Below are positions 16,238 through 25,646 of a DNA stretch of 64,000 bases, in pieces. Position 1 is the stretch's first letter; each line of letters starts with the position of its first letter. A program made the position numbers and the translations under genes. The stretch covers positions 3,122,439 through 3,186,438 of the forward strand of contig NZ_CP007595.1 in the NCBI RefSeq assembly GCF_000785535.1. Direction: 5' to 3'. The notes beneath the pieces are model-generated. The model ran no database searches, was not told the DNA's origin, and saw nothing but the letters and a program-made list of their open reading frames with translations. The DNA comes from Arthrobacter sp. PAMC 25486 (GTDB taxonomy: Bacteria; Actinomycetota; Actinomycetes; Actinomycetales; Micrococcaceae).

Positions 16238-16576
16238 TTAGGCGGTTTCAGCCTCGGCGTTGCTGTTGTCATCAGGGAGGGATTCAACGAGGAGAGTTTT
16301 CGTCTTCCGCCGGCCCTGGTGGTCAAGGATGAGCGCCACAAGGGCGCCCAGGCCGACGCCGGGCAGCACCATGAGCACGGCAAACAAGCCAAAGACGCTT
16401 GTGGCGGCAAAATCGCCATCCGAGGGGAGCAGGAACGTGAAAAGAGCCGCTGTGGCCACGCCCGCCAGGCCGCCCGCAATCAGGAACGGAACATACTTCG
16501 GGGCGCGGCGCACCTGCAGTTTGCGGGGCTCGCCCGCAGTTATTTCCGGCGGGCTGGTGTCAGGCTGGGAAGTCAT
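16238..16576 (-). CDS. Small two-span membrane protein
   Basis: The product has 112 residues with membrane segments at about 28-50 and 60-86 (YVPFLIAGGLAGVATAALF and FGLFAVLMVLPGVGLGALVALI). The N-terminal region is Pro-rich and cytoplasmic, and the tail is basic then acidic. Proteins of this layout are conserved near purF in actinobacteria, but the function is unknown to me. TACCAT lies six bases before ATG 16576, again a leaderless pattern. Confidence 0.8.
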   Translation of the reverse strand: MTSQPDTSPPEITAGEPRKLQVRRAPKYVPFLIAGGLAGVATAALFTFLLPSDGDFAATSVFGLFAVLMVLPGVGLGALVALILDHQGRRKTKTLLVESLPDDNSNAEAETA

Positions 16577-16582
16577 GCATCA

Positions 16583-16588
16583 ATGGTA
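16583..16588 (-). promoter_or_regulatory. -10 hexamer TACCAT, leaderless membrane protein gene
   Basis: TACCAT-N6-ATG (16576) on the minus strand, with no room for a ribosome-binding site. Confidence 0.5.
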
Positions 16589-16630
16589 CCTGTCCAAGCT
16601 TGGACCCCCCTGCCAGCCCGCGAAATTTCG

Positions 16631-16984
16631 CTAAAACGGTAGTTCGCCCGAGAGGTCCGCGCGCAATCCCGAGGCCGCCACCAGGCCGCGTTCGACGGCG
16701 TCACCCCAGGCAGTCTGTCCGCTCACCAGCGCCAGCCAGGTTCCGGCGTCGCACTCCACCACATTGGGCGGCGTGCCGCGGGTGTGGCGGGGACCGGCGA
16801 TGCACTGGGTGACCCCGAACGGCGGCACGCGCACCTCCACCGAATTCCCGGGTGCGCGCGCGGCCAGCTCCTCCAGAGAGTAGCGCACAGCCATGGCGGT
16901 GACGGGGCGGGTCCGCTCCCCGGCACCCCAGGCAGCCAGGGCGGCACTGCCCTCCTCCGGATTGATGCGGCGGCGGGCGCTCAT
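16631..16984 (-). CDS. Sterol-carrier-family (SCP2-like) small protein
   Basis: This 117-residue protein resembles the small actinobacterial sterol carrier family, with [27 protein letters not shown] in the first half and [23 protein letters not shown] in the second. SCP2 folds bind lipids or act as dimer platforms. No ligand can be named. Its start overlaps the stop of the asparaginase gene by four bases, so the two are cotranscribed and translationally coupled. Confidence 0.8.
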   Translation of the reverse strand: MSARRRINPEEGSAALAAWGAGERTRPVTAMAVRYSLEELAARAPGNSVEVRVPPFGVTQCIAGPRHTRGTPPNVVECDAGTWLALVSGQTAWGDAVERGLVAASGLRADLSGELPF

Positions 16985-17988
16985 GAGTCCAACAGGGCGC
17001 TCACGGCGCGGCCAAGGCGCAGGCTGCCCGCGCGGTGAGTGCCGCCCATGACCGGGGGCACGACCTTGCTGAGCACCTCGGCCACGGCGGGCACATCGAG
17101 TGCCCCGGCGGCGGCGAGCAGCGTCAGCCCCACCAGGGTTGCGGCGCGGCCGTTGCCGTCGAGGATCTTCACGGCAACGCTGGCACCGGTGGGGGTGGCC
17201 ATGACCAGCACGCCCTCGGCTCCCATCTTGGCCAGGACCCCGAGCTCGTCCATGACCACAGTGTTGGGCAAGCCGCGCCCCTCAACAGCCCACGGGTAGT
17301 CGAGCATGGAGGTGGCGATCGTGGCCGCGCGGGCATTGGCGTTCCTGTCCGACGGTGCCTTGGCCAAGGTGGTGAAGGCGCGGGCCAGCCCGGTCAGCGA
17401 GACCGCCATGACGGGCGCCCCGCAGCCATCAACGCCGGTGTGCGCCACGGATTCGCCCGTGTATTCCTCAACCACTGTCCGCACGGCACGCTGCATGGGG
17501 TGATTGGGCTCGAGGTAGCCGCTCTTGTCCCACCCGTTTTCAACGCACGCCCACAAGAAGGCCGCATGCTTGCCGGAGCAGTTCATGGCGAGCTTGGATT
17601 CGCCGCGTTCGGTGCGGACCAGCCAGGCCCGGGCGGTGGCGTCACGGGGCCAGGCTGCGGGGCAGCCAAGATGCTCCTCCGTGAGGCCCGCCGCCTTCAG
17701 CATTCCCTGCACGACATCCATGTGGTCGAGGGAGCCTGTGTGGCTGCCTGCCGCGACAGCCACCTGGGCTCCGCGCAACGGCACGCCGGATTGCATGGCG
17801 GCCAGGGCCTGAAACGGCTTCGTGGCCGAGCGGGGATAAATCGGGGCCGTAATGTCGCCGAGTGAGGTGACCACCGAGCCGTCGCCGGCCACCACCACGG
17901 CCGAACCAATGTGCACCGACTCAACAAATCCGCTGCGTTCCAGGACGGCGAGTTCAACGGCGTCATGCGCCCGGAAAGTATGGATCAT
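16981..17988 (-). CDS. L-asparaginase II family protein
   Basis: The 335-residue cytosolic enzyme belongs to the Rhizobium etli AnsA-type family (PF06089), distinct from classical E. coli asparaginases. Family landmarks are [14 protein letters not shown] near residue 55, [29 protein letters not shown] and [14 protein letters not shown]. Ser-Lys pairs in SATKPFQ and CSGKH probably form the active site that hydrolyses asparagine to aspartate and ammonia. TAGTAT six bases before ATG 17988 suggests a leaderless mRNA that also carries the SCP2-like gene. Confidence 0.88.
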   Translation of the reverse strand: MIHTFRAHDAVELAVLERSGFVESVHIGSAVVVAGDGSVVTSLGDITAPIYPRSATKPFQALAAMQSGVPLRGAQVAVAAGSHTGSLDHMDVVQGMLKAAGLTEEHLGCPAAWPRDATARAWLVRTERGESKLAMNCSGKHAAFLWACVENGWDKSGYLEPNHPMQRAVRTVVEEYTGESVAHTGVDGCGAPVMAVSLTGLARAFTTLAKAPSDRNANARAATIATSMLDYPWAVEGRGLPNTVVMDELGVLAKMGAEGVLVMATPTGASVAVKILDGNGRAATLVGLTLLAAAGALDVPAVAEVLSKVVPPVMGGTHRAGSLRLGRAVSALLDS

Positions 17989-17994
17989 GGTGTC

Positions 17995-18000
17995 ATACTA
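17995..18000 (-). promoter_or_regulatory. -10 hexamer TAGTAT, leaderless asparaginase operon
   Basis: TAGTAT is followed by GACACC and ATG 17988. Confidence 0.55.
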
Positions 18001-18069
18001 GCGACTTTAGGGCCCCGGCACTGGCGAACCGGTACGGGCGGTCATCCCAACGACCGGCTGTTCCGGCGG

Positions 18070-19029
18070 TCAGGCGTTAACCCCGGTGTTCAGGTCAGCC
18101 AGGGCTGTAATGGCACGCTCCGGATGTTCAGCGATTCGATTCAGGACGTAGAGCCACCACTCGGGTCCAAACACCACATATTCGCGGGTCGTGTAACCCT
18201 CGGCATGGAGCGAATCAAGCAGTTCCGTGCCCAGGCCCTGAAGCATTTCAAATTCGACAAGGCCGCCGTGCAGCTCCTCGCCCAGACGGGATTTGAGTGA
18301 GGCAAGCAGTCCCGCGTCATGGGTTGCCAAGTTCACCCGGTGCCCGGACTGCACCAGCCGTTCGGCCATGGACTGGTAGTTTTCCGATAGTTCCTTACTG
18401 TCCCGTGCGTGCGCCGTCGTGCTGCTCTCCAAGAAGGCACCCTTGACGAGCCGCACCGGGCCGGGGCGCAGCATGACGCGCTCAAGGTCCTGGGCAGAGC
18501 GGTGCAGTCTGGCCTGGACGGTGATCCCCGACTCCGGGAAGGCTTCGGAGATCTGTTCGTAGAGGTCCAAGACAAGATCGGTGCGCTCCGAGCCTTCGGC
18601 GGAGATCATGATGTAGCTGCCAGCCTCGCGTGCTGCGCCAGCGATCGCCAACGCGTTGGCCAGACCCAGCTCGGGCGAAACCACGGATCCCACGTGGGAG
18701 AGGTCAAAGGACACGGTGGATTGCTCGCCGCGTCGCTTAAGCTCCCCTGCCAGGGAAAGGAAAATACGTGCCTCAGAGTTGGCGACGTCGGCGGAACGGA
18801 CAGATTCACCTGCGCACTCGATGCTCGTCAAATGTCCGCGGCCCGCATTGGCGGCAATGAGAGCCAAAGCCTCCTCCGCGGTTTCTCCGGCCGTATACCG
18901 GCGTGCAATCCTGCCAGCTGCCTGGGCAAGGACTGGATCGGCCATGACGTGACGCTTGAGATCCTCATCCAAGGCCCAGGCACGGAGCGTGTCGGCGGCA
19001 AGTGGGGCAGCGTGCGGGGCAATAATCAT
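18070..19029 (-). CDS. Proline dehydrogenase family protein
   Basis: The 319-residue monofunctional PRODH has an FAD-binding TIM barrel, with the conserved strands VSFDLSHVGSVV, SYIMISAEGSERTDL, VQARLHRSAQDLE and GPVRLVKGAFLES. The C-terminal VFGPEWWLYVLNRIAEHP corresponds to the substrate-side YxxRR helix region. It oxidises proline to pyrroline-5-carboxylate. No P5C dehydrogenase gene is adjacent. I use ATG 19029, with TATTAT six bases upstream. A longer frame to 19143 would overlap the divergent purD promoter and adds non-family residues. Confidence 0.85.
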   Translation of the reverse strand: MIIAPHAAPLAADTLRAWALDEDLKRHVMADPVLAQAAGRIARRYTAGETAEEALALIAANAGRGHLTSIECAGESVRSADVANSEARIFLSLAGELKRRGEQSTVSFDLSHVGSVVSPELGLANALAIAGAAREAGSYIMISAEGSERTDLVLDLYEQISEAFPESGITVQARLHRSAQDLERVMLRPGPVRLVKGAFLESSTTAHARDSKELSENYQSMAERLVQSGHRVNLATHDAGLLASLKSRLGEELHGGLVEFEMLQGLGTELLDSLHAEGYTTREYVVFGPEWWLYVLNRIAEHPERAITALADLNTGVNA

Positions 19030-19035
19030 GTCCCA

Positions 19036-19041
19036 ATAATA
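19036..19041 (-). promoter_or_regulatory. -10 hexamer TATTAT, leaderless proline dehydrogenase gene
   Basis: TATTAT-TGGGAC-ATG on the minus strand, within the 152-base divergent region shared with purD. Confidence 0.5.
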
Positions 19042-19169
19042 ATCGGAACTTGTTGGCGCATCCTCGAGCTTTTGCAACCGCCGCCATGGTGCCTGCAGGA
19101 GCGTAGGACGACGGCACAACCCAAGAGAAAACGAAAACGTCACTTGGCAGCCCCGGCACTGAAGCCAAG

Positions 19170-19175
19170 TACCCT
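19170..19175 (+). promoter_or_regulatory. -10 hexamer TACCCT for purD
   Basis: TACCCT is followed by AGAGGG and GTG 19182. The AGAGGG abuts the start codon and is too close for a normal Shine-Dalgarno, so a leaderless start is the simpler reading. Confidence 0.45.
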
Positions 19176-19181
19176 AGAGGG

Positions 19182-20474
19182 GTGAAGGTTTTAGTCATTG
19201 GCCCCGGAGGCCGCGAACACGCCATTGTCCGCTCGTTGCTCAGCGACCCCAACGTCAGTGAAGTTCATGCTGCTCCCGGCAACGCCGGCATCGCCGCCAT
19301 TGTGCCGGTCCATGAGCTCAACGCCAGCGATCCCGCCGCCGTCGCGGCCTTGGCGCTGAAGTTGGAAAGCGACCTCGTGGTCGTGGGGCCCGAGGCCCCG
19401 CTGGCGGCCGGCGTCGCCGACGCCGTGCGCGAGGCCGGGATCCCCGTCTTCGGCCCCAGCAAGGAAGCCGCCCAGCTGGAAGCATCCAAGGCATTTGCCA
19501 AGACCGTCATGGCCGAGGCCCAGGTCCCCACCGCCATGGCCAAGGTTGCCGTCAACGCCGCCGAGGCGGCTGACGCACTCGACACCTTTGGCGCCCCCTA
19601 CGTCGTCAAGGACGACGGCCTGGCTGCCGGCAAGGGCGTTGTCGTCACGAACGACCGCGACGAAGCCCTGACCCACGCCCAGTCCTGCTTCGACGTTGGC
19701 GGCACCGTTGTCATCGAGGAATTCCTTGACGGCCCCGAGGTCTCCCTCTTCGTCCTGGCAGACGGGCGCACAGTTGTCCCGCTGGCCCCGGCACAGGACT
19801 TCAAACGCATTTTCGACGGCGACGAAGGCCCCAACACCGGCGGCATGGGCGCGTACTCACCGCTGGAATGGGCCCCTGCCGGCCTGGTCCAGGAAGTCAT
19901 TGACCGCGTGGCCCAGCCCACCATCGACGCCATGGCACACCGCGGCACCCCCTTCACCGGCGTCCTGTACTGCGGCCTGGCGCTGACCAGCCGCGGCACC
20001 CGCGTCATCGAATTCAACGCACGCTTCGGCGACCCCGAGACGCAGGCCGTGCTGGCCCGCCTGAAAACCCCCCTGGGCGGCGTGCTCATGGCCGCAGCCA
20101 AGGGGCAGCTGGACGACATCGACGAGCTGCGCTGGGCACCTGAGACGGCAGTCGCCGTCGTGCTTGCCAGCGAAAACTACCCTGACACGCCGCGCACGGG
20201 CGACCGGATCCGTGGGGTGAAGAAGGCCAACAGGCTCGACGGCGTGCACGTCCTGCATGCGGGCACCAGCGCCGACGCGGACGGCAACACCGTCAGCGCC
20301 GGCGGCCGGGTGCTCGCCGTGGTCGGCTTGGGTGCGGACTTGGAAGACGCCCGAGAGAAGGCCTATGCCGGCATTGAGCAGATCTCCCTGGAGGGCGGCC
20401 AGTACCGCACGGACATTGCGGCGAAGGCTGCACGCGGTGAAATTTCCGTGACAAACACCGCCGCACAGGACTAA
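19182..20474 (+). CDS. purD: Phosphoribosylamine--glycine ligase
   Basis: The 430-residue ATP-grasp enzyme converts phosphoribosylamine and glycine to GAR. The N-terminal GPGGREHAIVRSL, GPEAPLAAGVAD, the ATP-grasp DGLAAGKGVVV, NTGGMGAYSPLEW and the metal-binding EFNARFGDPETQ are all present. It is separated by 11 bases from purC, forming a purDC operon that complements purF-purM about 3 kb away on the other strand. Confidence 0.97.
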   Translation: MKVLVIGPGGREHAIVRSLLSDPNVSEVHAAPGNAGIAAIVPVHELNASDPAAVAALALKLESDLVVVGPEAPLAAGVADAVREAGIPVFGPSKEAAQLEASKAFAKTVMAEAQVPTAMAKVAVNAAEAADALDTFGAPYVVKDDGLAAGKGVVVTNDRDEALTHAQSCFDVGGTVVIEEFLDGPEVSLFVLADGRTVVPLAPAQDFKRIFDGDEGPNTGGMGAYSPLEWAPAGLVQEVIDRVAQPTIDAMAHRGTPFTGVLYCGLALTSRGTRVIEFNARFGDPETQAVLARLKTPLGGVLMAAAKGQLDDIDELRWAPETAVAVVLASENYPDTPRTGDRIRGVKKANRLDGVHVLHAGTSADADGNTVSAGGRVLAVVGLGADLEDAREKAYAGIEQISLEGGQYRTDIAAKAARGEISVTNTAAQD

Positions 20475-20485
20475 GGACCTTACTG

Positions 20486-21454
20486 ATGACTTCCGGAATT
20501 CCCGCTGCCCCCGTCCTGCCCGGCTGGACCCATGTCTACTCGGGCAAGGTGCGCGATCTGTACGTCCCCAGCCCCTCCCAGAGCTCGCAAGTCCCCGCCG
20601 CACTCGGGGCTGTAGGCCCGGACGTGAACGGCCCGTTTGCCGGCCGCGACGACGTGGTCTTGGTGGTTGCCAGCGACCGCATCAGCGCCTTTGACCACGT
20701 CCTGGCCACGGAGATCCCCGACAAGGGACGCATCCTGACCGGCCTGAGCCTGTGGTGGTTTGAGCAGTTGAACGTTCCCAACCACCTCGTGGCAACCACT
20801 GTCGAAGACGGGGTGCCTGCTGCCGTTGCCGGCCGCGCCATGGTCTGCAAAAAGCTTGAAATGTTCCCCATCGAGTGCATTTCCCGCGGCTACCTCACTG
20901 GCTCCGGCCTGCTGGAATACCGTGCCTCTCAAACTGTGTGCAGCCTGCCGCTGCCCGCCGGTTTGAAGGACGGTTCGCGGCTCGAGGAAGCCATCTTCAC
21001 GCCGTCGGCCAAGGCTGAGGTGGGCGAGCATGACGAAAACATCAGCTACGGGCAAATGGTGGACACGGTTGGTGCCGGCGCTGCCGCTGCACTGCGCACA
21101 CTGACCCTGGAGATCTACTCCCGCGCCGAGGAGATTGCCCGCGAACGCGGCATTATCCTGGCGGACACCAAGGTGGAATTCGGCACCGACCCGGCCAACG
21201 GCGTCATCACGCTCGGCGACGAGGTGCTGACCCCTGACTCCTCACGCTTCTGGGACGCAGCGCTGTGGGCGCCCGGCCAGGCACAGCCCAGCTTCGACAA
21301 GCAGTACGTGCGCGACTGGCTGGCCAGCCCCGCTTCCGGCTGGGATCGCGCCTCCGACACCCCGCCGCCGGCGCTGCCGGCCGACGTCGTGGAGCGCACC
21401 CGGGCCCGTTACGTCGAGGCCTACGAGCGCCTGACAGGCGCCACCTTCGTCTAA
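20486..21454 (+). CDS. purC: SAICAR synthetase
   Basis: The 322-residue phosphoribosylaminoimidazole-succinocarboxamide synthase condenses CAIR with aspartate. Recognised motifs are HVYSGKVRDLYV, ASDRISAFDHVL, IECISRGYLTGSGL and DTKVEFG, and the C-terminal PDSSRFWDAALW with QPSFDKQYVRDWL. Between residues 24 and 52 there is an insertion (SPSQSSQVPAALGAVG...) not usual in shorter family members. ATG 20486 follows AAGGAC. Transcription probably ends in the hairpin region after the gene. Confidence 0.97.
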   Translation: MTSGIPAAPVLPGWTHVYSGKVRDLYVPSPSQSSQVPAALGAVGPDVNGPFAGRDDVVLVVASDRISAFDHVLATEIPDKGRILTGLSLWWFEQLNVPNHLVATTVEDGVPAAVAGRAMVCKKLEMFPIECISRGYLTGSGLLEYRASQTVCSLPLPAGLKDGSRLEEAIFTPSAKAEVGEHDENISYGQMVDTVGAGAAAALRTLTLEIYSRAEEIARERGIILADTKVEFGTDPANGVITLGDEVLTPDSSRFWDAALWAPGQAQPSFDKQYVRDWLASPASGWDRASDTPPPALPADVVERTRARYVEAYERLTGATFV

Positions 21455-21486
21455 CCCCCGCGCCCTAAAATCTGACCCGTAGAAAT

Positions 21487-21575
21487 CCCCACCGGCTCAC
21501 TATGCTCGTCCCTCGATGGGGGCCCTCGCGGGCGTGGTTCCCTGGCCGAGGTACGAGGTTAAGGTGCCGGTGGGG
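21487..21575. terminator. Hairpin region between convergent purC and the HTH-TPR gene
   Basis: Arms ccccaccggc (21487-21496) and gccggtgggg (21566-21575) enclose a GC-rich interior that can pair further. Just upstream is ctgacccgtagaaa (21472-21485), resembling an arm of the 38246-38310 hairpin. Confidence 0.55.
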
Positions 21576-21620
21576 AGGGTTAGTTCTTAAACCCTGGAGA
21601 CCCTGGGGAGCGTTAGCTGT

Positions 21621-22847
21621 TTAAAGCGGGGCGAGGTGGTCTGCGGCCACGGCGGCACGGTCGAGGGCACCGGCCTGCGTGAACCTGTCATGGGCGCGCT
21701 GGTAGGCGGCTCGTGCCTCGGGCAACCGCCCGGAATCACGCAAGGTGTCGCCCAGGAGCAACGCAGTGTCGCCGGCGATGTGGGGTGCCAGCTGGTCCTG
21801 ATCCCGTTCAATCGCGGACAACAGCTCCAAAGCTTGTGTAAGTTCGCCGTTGAGGTAGTGCCAGCGTGCCCGCAGCATCGACACTTCCAGGACTTCCGCC
21901 GAGGTGGCTCCCACCACCGAGTGTGCAAGTTCGCTCCGTTCGATGGCCTGCAGCGTGGCAGGTTCCACCACGCCCGCGGCGAGCCGCACCCACGCCGTGG
22001 CCTTGTTGAACTGGGCCCACCGTGACAGGTCTGCCGTGGGGGAGAGCAGCCGGGCCGCCTTGGAGTGGTGTTCCAGGCCGGTGCGGGTGTCGTTCCGGAG
22101 GAACGCCACATTGCCCACGACCCAGTGAATCTCGCCCGCCACCTGGGATGGAGTGTCGGAGGTGATGGATTCGGCAAGGGTCAGGGTGTGGGCCCACGCC
22201 TCGTTCAGCCGCCCGGCCTCGGTCAGGGCACCAACCAGGGTTTGCAGCGCCATGAGGTAGGCGCTGAATTCTTCGGCACTGTCCCCGGAACCAATTTCCA
22301 CGGCCAGGGTTGCATGCGTAATTGACTCCGTCAGGGAGCCCTGGGCCAGCATGGCAGCCGCCATCACCTGATGCGCGCGCAGGGACAGCGCATCGCTGCC
22401 AGCGGTCAATGGATCGGCCAGCAGTGTCTTCAGGATCGTGACGGCACTTTCGTGTTCACCGTTGCGCAGGAGCGAGTTGGCGGCCAAGAATGTCATGTTC
22501 CACCAGCTCACGGAGTCCTTGCCGGCACTGGCAAGCTCCGCCGCGGACAGGGCGCTGGCCGCGGCGCCCGAATAGTCACGTGTATCCCAGCTCTGGCGTG
22601 CGCACAGCGAAAGCCGCAGGCCGTCACTGGTTTCGGGGGAGGCAGGTTCGGGCCGCCCGGCGATGGGCGGCGGTGCCAAATGCAATTGCAGGGCCAGTTG
22701 TCCGATGATCTCGGTGGTGGGTTCCCGGTGCGCGTTTTCCAGGAGCGAAATGTAGCTGGCCGAGTACAACTCACCGCCCAGTTCGCCCTGGCTCAGATTC
22801 CGTGACAAACGCTCTTGTTTGAGCCGTTCACCAAAACTGCTGCCCAC
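21621..22847 (-). CDS. XRE-type HTH regulator with TPR repeats
   Basis: The 408-residue protein has an N-terminal HTH_3 domain (residues 5-60: FGERLKQERLSRNLSQGELG, then SASYISLLENAHREPT). About 340 residues of helical repeats follow, with TPR character, for example AAMLAQGSLTESITHATLAVEIG and LLLGDTLRDSGRLPEARAAYQRAHDRF. This architecture resembles Rap/PlcR-type peptide-responsive regulators and many orphan actinobacterial proteins. No secreted peptide gene is evident next to it. GTG 22847 follows AAGGAG. Confidence 0.85.
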   Translation of the reverse strand: MGSSFGERLKQERLSRNLSQGELGGELYSASYISLLENAHREPTTEIIGQLALQLHLAPPPIAGRPEPASPETSDGLRLSLCARQSWDTRDYSGAAASALSAAELASAGKDSVSWWNMTFLAANSLLRNGEHESAVTILKTLLADPLTAGSDALSLRAHQVMAAAMLAQGSLTESITHATLAVEIGSGDSAEEFSAYLMALQTLVGALTEAGRLNEAWAHTLTLAESITSDTPSQVAGEIHWVVGNVAFLRNDTRTGLEHHSKAARLLSPTADLSRWAQFNKATAWVRLAAGVVEPATLQAIERSELAHSVVGATSAEVLEVSMLRARWHYLNGELTQALELLSAIERDQDQLAPHIAGDTALLLGDTLRDSGRLPEARAAYQRAHDRFTQAGALDRAAVAADHLAPL

Positions 22848-22964
22848 GTACCTGCTCCTTGTTTAGCGCCAGTTCCCATGAAGTTGCCGCCACGGTTGGG
22901 AGATTATTCCCTAGCTAAAACCTAACAGAAATAGACTCCGGGCATCATGTCTTTATCCTTAAAG

Positions 22965-24938
22965 TCATGAGGTGAGCGCCGATCCGTCGCACGTCGTGAG
23001 CTTGAACAGCCTGGCGTGGCCTTCACTCGCCACCAACGTAAAGGCGTCGGAGTCAGGCGCGAGGGTCACTCCGGGGTACAGCGAGCGTGGGTTATCGAAC
23101 GCCGGAATGTAGTTTGTGCCGAAGTCCAACAGGAACGTCACGCCCTGTCTTTTAGCCGCCGCGCAGACGTCCGCATCACTACCGACCCTGTTGAGCCAAA
23201 AGCGCAGCGTGTACAAATCCGGGCTCAGGTCCCCCTGCGAACTGTACGGAAACAGCATGGTCCGCCCCGCCAGCGCCATAGCCAGCGCCGACCCGTTGTA
23301 GGGATTGTTCGCGATCACATCGTGTTCGGTGGTGTAGTCCCCGAGCCGGTGGATCAGTGCCAGCTCCTGCGCGTCAACTTGCGCCAGCCCGTCGGGTTTG
23401 GCGGGCACGTTGTACATGATCCCCACCTGCCCCTTCATCTGCCACAGCCCCGGATTGCTCAGGACAAGTACGACGACGAGCCCCACCGCCGCGGCCGGCC
23501 TCCCCTGGCGCTGTGCCAGGGTGGGCAGGCGGTGGCTGAGCCAGTCAACGAAGCCCACCATCCCCAACGCCGCCAGCGGCACCGCGAGGAGGGGCATGAG
23601 GGCGGCAATGCGCTCCGGGTTGTCCCACCAGGGCGCCATCAGGATGTTGGCCGGACCAAAGTCCGTGCCGGCAGTCATGGGGTACGTGAATGCCAGCAGG
23701 AGCAGGGCGGCCGGGAGCCAGCGCAGCCCTGCGAGGCGCCGGCCGGCCAGCGCGCCCGCCACCCCCAGCAAGGTCAAGGCGACCGCCGGGAACCAGATGG
23801 GTGCCGGAGCGTGCGTGAAGTTGCGCAGCAGTGCCAAGGGGAACGGCATGAACGCCAGGCTGGCGTAGTTGAACAGGCTGCGGATCTGCGGCAGCGACAG
23901 CAGTGCCCCGGCAGTCGCCGCGAGCACCAGGGCCAGGAGGGCCAGCCGACTCCAGCCGTGACGCCGGCTGCGGAAAAACCCTGTCCGCAGCCACGCAAAC
24001 AGCAAGTACGCCAGCAGCGGTGTCAGCACCAGCAAGATGCTGAACACCCCGTTGGGTTGCGCCGTGATGGCCCCTGGCAGGAAGAGTGCCACCACGGCCA
24101 GCGCCTGGGCCGGCTCGAGTCCTGTGTGGACGGCTGGGCGCAGGATCAGCAGGACCAGGCCGATTCCAACCGGTACCAGCGCGTTGGACAGTGAGTTGGG
24201 ATAGGCGGACCCGTATTGCAGCAGGAGCCACGGGAATGCAGGGAAGGCGGCGGACAGGATTCCCGCACACACCAGCAGCAGTCGGCGCCCGCCAAACAGC
24301 ACCCGGGTCAGGAACATGATGCTCAGCGGCCAGACGATGCCGGCCACGGCCAGCCACATGATGTTGGTGGCCGCGGGAATGCTTACACCCGTGACAATGG
24401 CCAGCAGGCTGGCCAAGCCGTGCCAGGCGCCCGGATAAAACGCGGCCTTGCCGGAGGGCAGGATGAAGCCGGAGATGGCAAAGGAAGAACCGTTGGACGT
24501 TTCAACCGCATACTCCGTGGCGTTCAGGTGGAACACCGAATCGTAGCCCTGCGTGAATTGTTCGGGAGTTGCGGCAACCAAGGTGAGCAACGCCGTCGTA
24601 ATTGCCAAGGAGACCAGCGCACCAACGGCGACCGGACCAATGCCGGACCAGCCGGGGTTCTCGGGAACGGTCCTCAGTGCGGGGATGAAGCGCTGGGCCA
24701 GCCACGCCCCTGCGGCCGCGATGGCCGTGCCCAAAAGCAGCACGGGGAGGTGCCAGGGCAGGCCGATCAAGGGGGCGACGATGGCGCTGGCGGCGACGAC
24801 CGAGACGGAGACGGCTGGTGCCAGGAAAACGACCATCAGCCCGCGCACCCGCAGCGCCGTGAGCACTGCGGCGCCGGGCAGGGCCAGGATCAGCAGTGCC
24901 GCGGCAAATGCCGGCAGTGCCTCAAACCACGAGCTCAC
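22965..24938 (-). CDS. Large multispanning membrane protein (DUF6541-like)
   Basis: The 657-residue protein has about 14 predicted membrane helices in its first 490 residues. A C-terminal extracytoplasmic domain of roughly 150 residues contains HDVIANNPYNGSALAMALAGRTMLFPY. The early loop with QFTQGYDSVFHLNATEYAVETSNG and the later WWDNPERIAALMPLLAVPLA recall the DUF6541 group and GT-C-type glycosyltransferases, where such acidic or His-containing loops bind lipid-linked donors. That function is inference. The start is a GTG at 24938 without an obvious ribosome-binding site, 31 bases after the upstream PhnA-like gene. Confidence 0.75.
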   Translation of the reverse strand: MSSWFEALPAFAAALLILALPGAAVLTALRVRGLMVVFLAPAVSVSVVAASAIVAPLIGLPWHLPVLLLGTAIAAAGAWLAQRFIPALRTVPENPGWSGIGPVAVGALVSLAITTALLTLVAATPEQFTQGYDSVFHLNATEYAVETSNGSSFAISGFILPSGKAAFYPGAWHGLASLLAIVTGVSIPAATNIMWLAVAGIVWPLSIMFLTRVLFGGRRLLLVCAGILSAAFPAFPWLLLQYGSAYPNSLSNALVPVGIGLVLLILRPAVHTGLEPAQALAVVALFLPGAITAQPNGVFSILLVLTPLLAYLLFAWLRTGFFRSRRHGWSRLALLALVLAATAGALLSLPQIRSLFNYASLAFMPFPLALLRNFTHAPAPIWFPAVALTLLGVAGALAGRRLAGLRWLPAALLLLAFTYPMTAGTDFGPANILMAPWWDNPERIAALMPLLAVPLAALGMVGFVDWLSHRLPTLAQRQGRPAAAVGLVVVLVLSNPGLWQMKGQVGIMYNVPAKPDGLAQVDAQELALIHRLGDYTTEHDVIANNPYNGSALAMALAGRTMLFPYSSQGDLSPDLYTLRFWLNRVGSDADVCAAAKRQGVTFLLDFGTNYIPAFDNPRSLYPGVTLAPDSDAFTLVASEGHARLFKLTTCDGSALTS

Positions 24939-24969
24939 CCAATCAATCCCGTCCAGAATTTCCGGCCGA

Positions 24970-25323
24970 TCAGAGCTTCTTGACGATGCTGGACTTGAGC
25001 TTCATGGGGCCAAAGCCGTCAACCTTGGCCTCGATGTCGTGCCCGTTGACGGGGGTGATCAGGCGGATGTTGCGCACCTTCGTGCCGATTTTCAGGTCCT
25101 GCGGGCTGCCCTTGACCTTCATGGTCTTGACGATGCTCACTGAGTCGCCGTCGGCGAGGACGTTGCCAACGGCGTCCTTGACCGCGGTTTCCATTTCGGC
25201 TGACTCATCGGCGGCCTCGGACGGGGACCATTCGTGGGCGCATTCGGGGCACACGAGCAATTCACCCATCTCGTAGGTGTATTCGCAGGCGCAAACGGGG
25301 CACGGGGCAAGTGTGTCACTCAT
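24970..25323 (-). CDS. PhnA/YjdM-type zinc-ribbon protein
   Basis: The 117-residue protein has an N-terminal zinc ribbon ([18 protein letters not shown], then PEC). The C-terminal PhnA domain reads [18 protein letters not shown], then [16 protein letters not shown] strands and [17 protein letters not shown]. Despite the historic name, a role in phosphonate use is not established. I start at ATG 25323 because TAGGAT lies seven bases upstream. The alternative at 25332 would overlap that hexamer. Confidence 0.9.
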   Translation of the reverse strand: MSDTLAPCPVCACEYTYEMGELLVCPECAHEWSPSEAADESAEMETAVKDAVGNVLADGDSVSIVKTMKVKGSPQDLKIGTKVRNIRLITPVNGHDIEAKVDGFGPMKLKSSIVKKL

Positions 25324-25330
25324 GCCCTCC

Positions 25331-25336
25331 ATCCTA
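25331..25336 (-). promoter_or_regulatory. -10 hexamer TAGGAT, leaderless PhnA-like gene
   Basis: TAGGAT-N7-ATG (25323). The intervening GGAGGGC is too close to the ATG to act as an ordinary Shine-Dalgarno. Confidence 0.45.
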
Positions 25337-25594
25337 GCCGCAGGCTCTGACGTACGACGGCCGGAGGCGGGCTCGGGCGGCGAAGGTCACTTCGACCCGG
25401 GCCATGTCGGTGCTTGCGCCGAAATCGTGCGCCGACAATGGGCCGGACCCGCTGTTCCTGCAGTCGCGTTCGGCGAAAATGGGCCGGACCCGTGAGAAGG
25501 GCGCAACTTTGACGGCGTTTGGCGAGTTGGGTTCATCTTCGGCGACAAGGGGCGGCGGGGGCTCGTCTCAACCTGCGCGCTGGCGGTTGGGGAA
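25337..25594. repeat. Intergenic stretch with a direct repeat
   Basis: No gene is seen. A near-identical 20-base unit occurs twice, at 25432-25451 and 25473-25492 (core aatgggccggacccg), each preceded by a gccga/ggcga-like lead. The second copy continues gacccgtgagaa, the motif seen in hairpin arms elsewhere in the window. Confidence 0.5.
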
Positions 25595-25640
25595 ACAAAA
25601 AACCGCCCCAACGCCGGATGCTTCCAGCGTTTGAGCGGTT
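25595..25640 (-). terminator. Terminator of the tRNA-Pro transcript
   Basis: On the minus strand a hairpin (AACCGC...GCGGTT) just after the tRNA is followed by a T run. Confidence 0.7.
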
Positions 25641-25646
25641 CTTGCT

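Noticed and set aside
23016..24194. Plus-strand frame opposite the DUF6541-like gene
   Set aside because: Highly charged antisense shadow of membrane helices.
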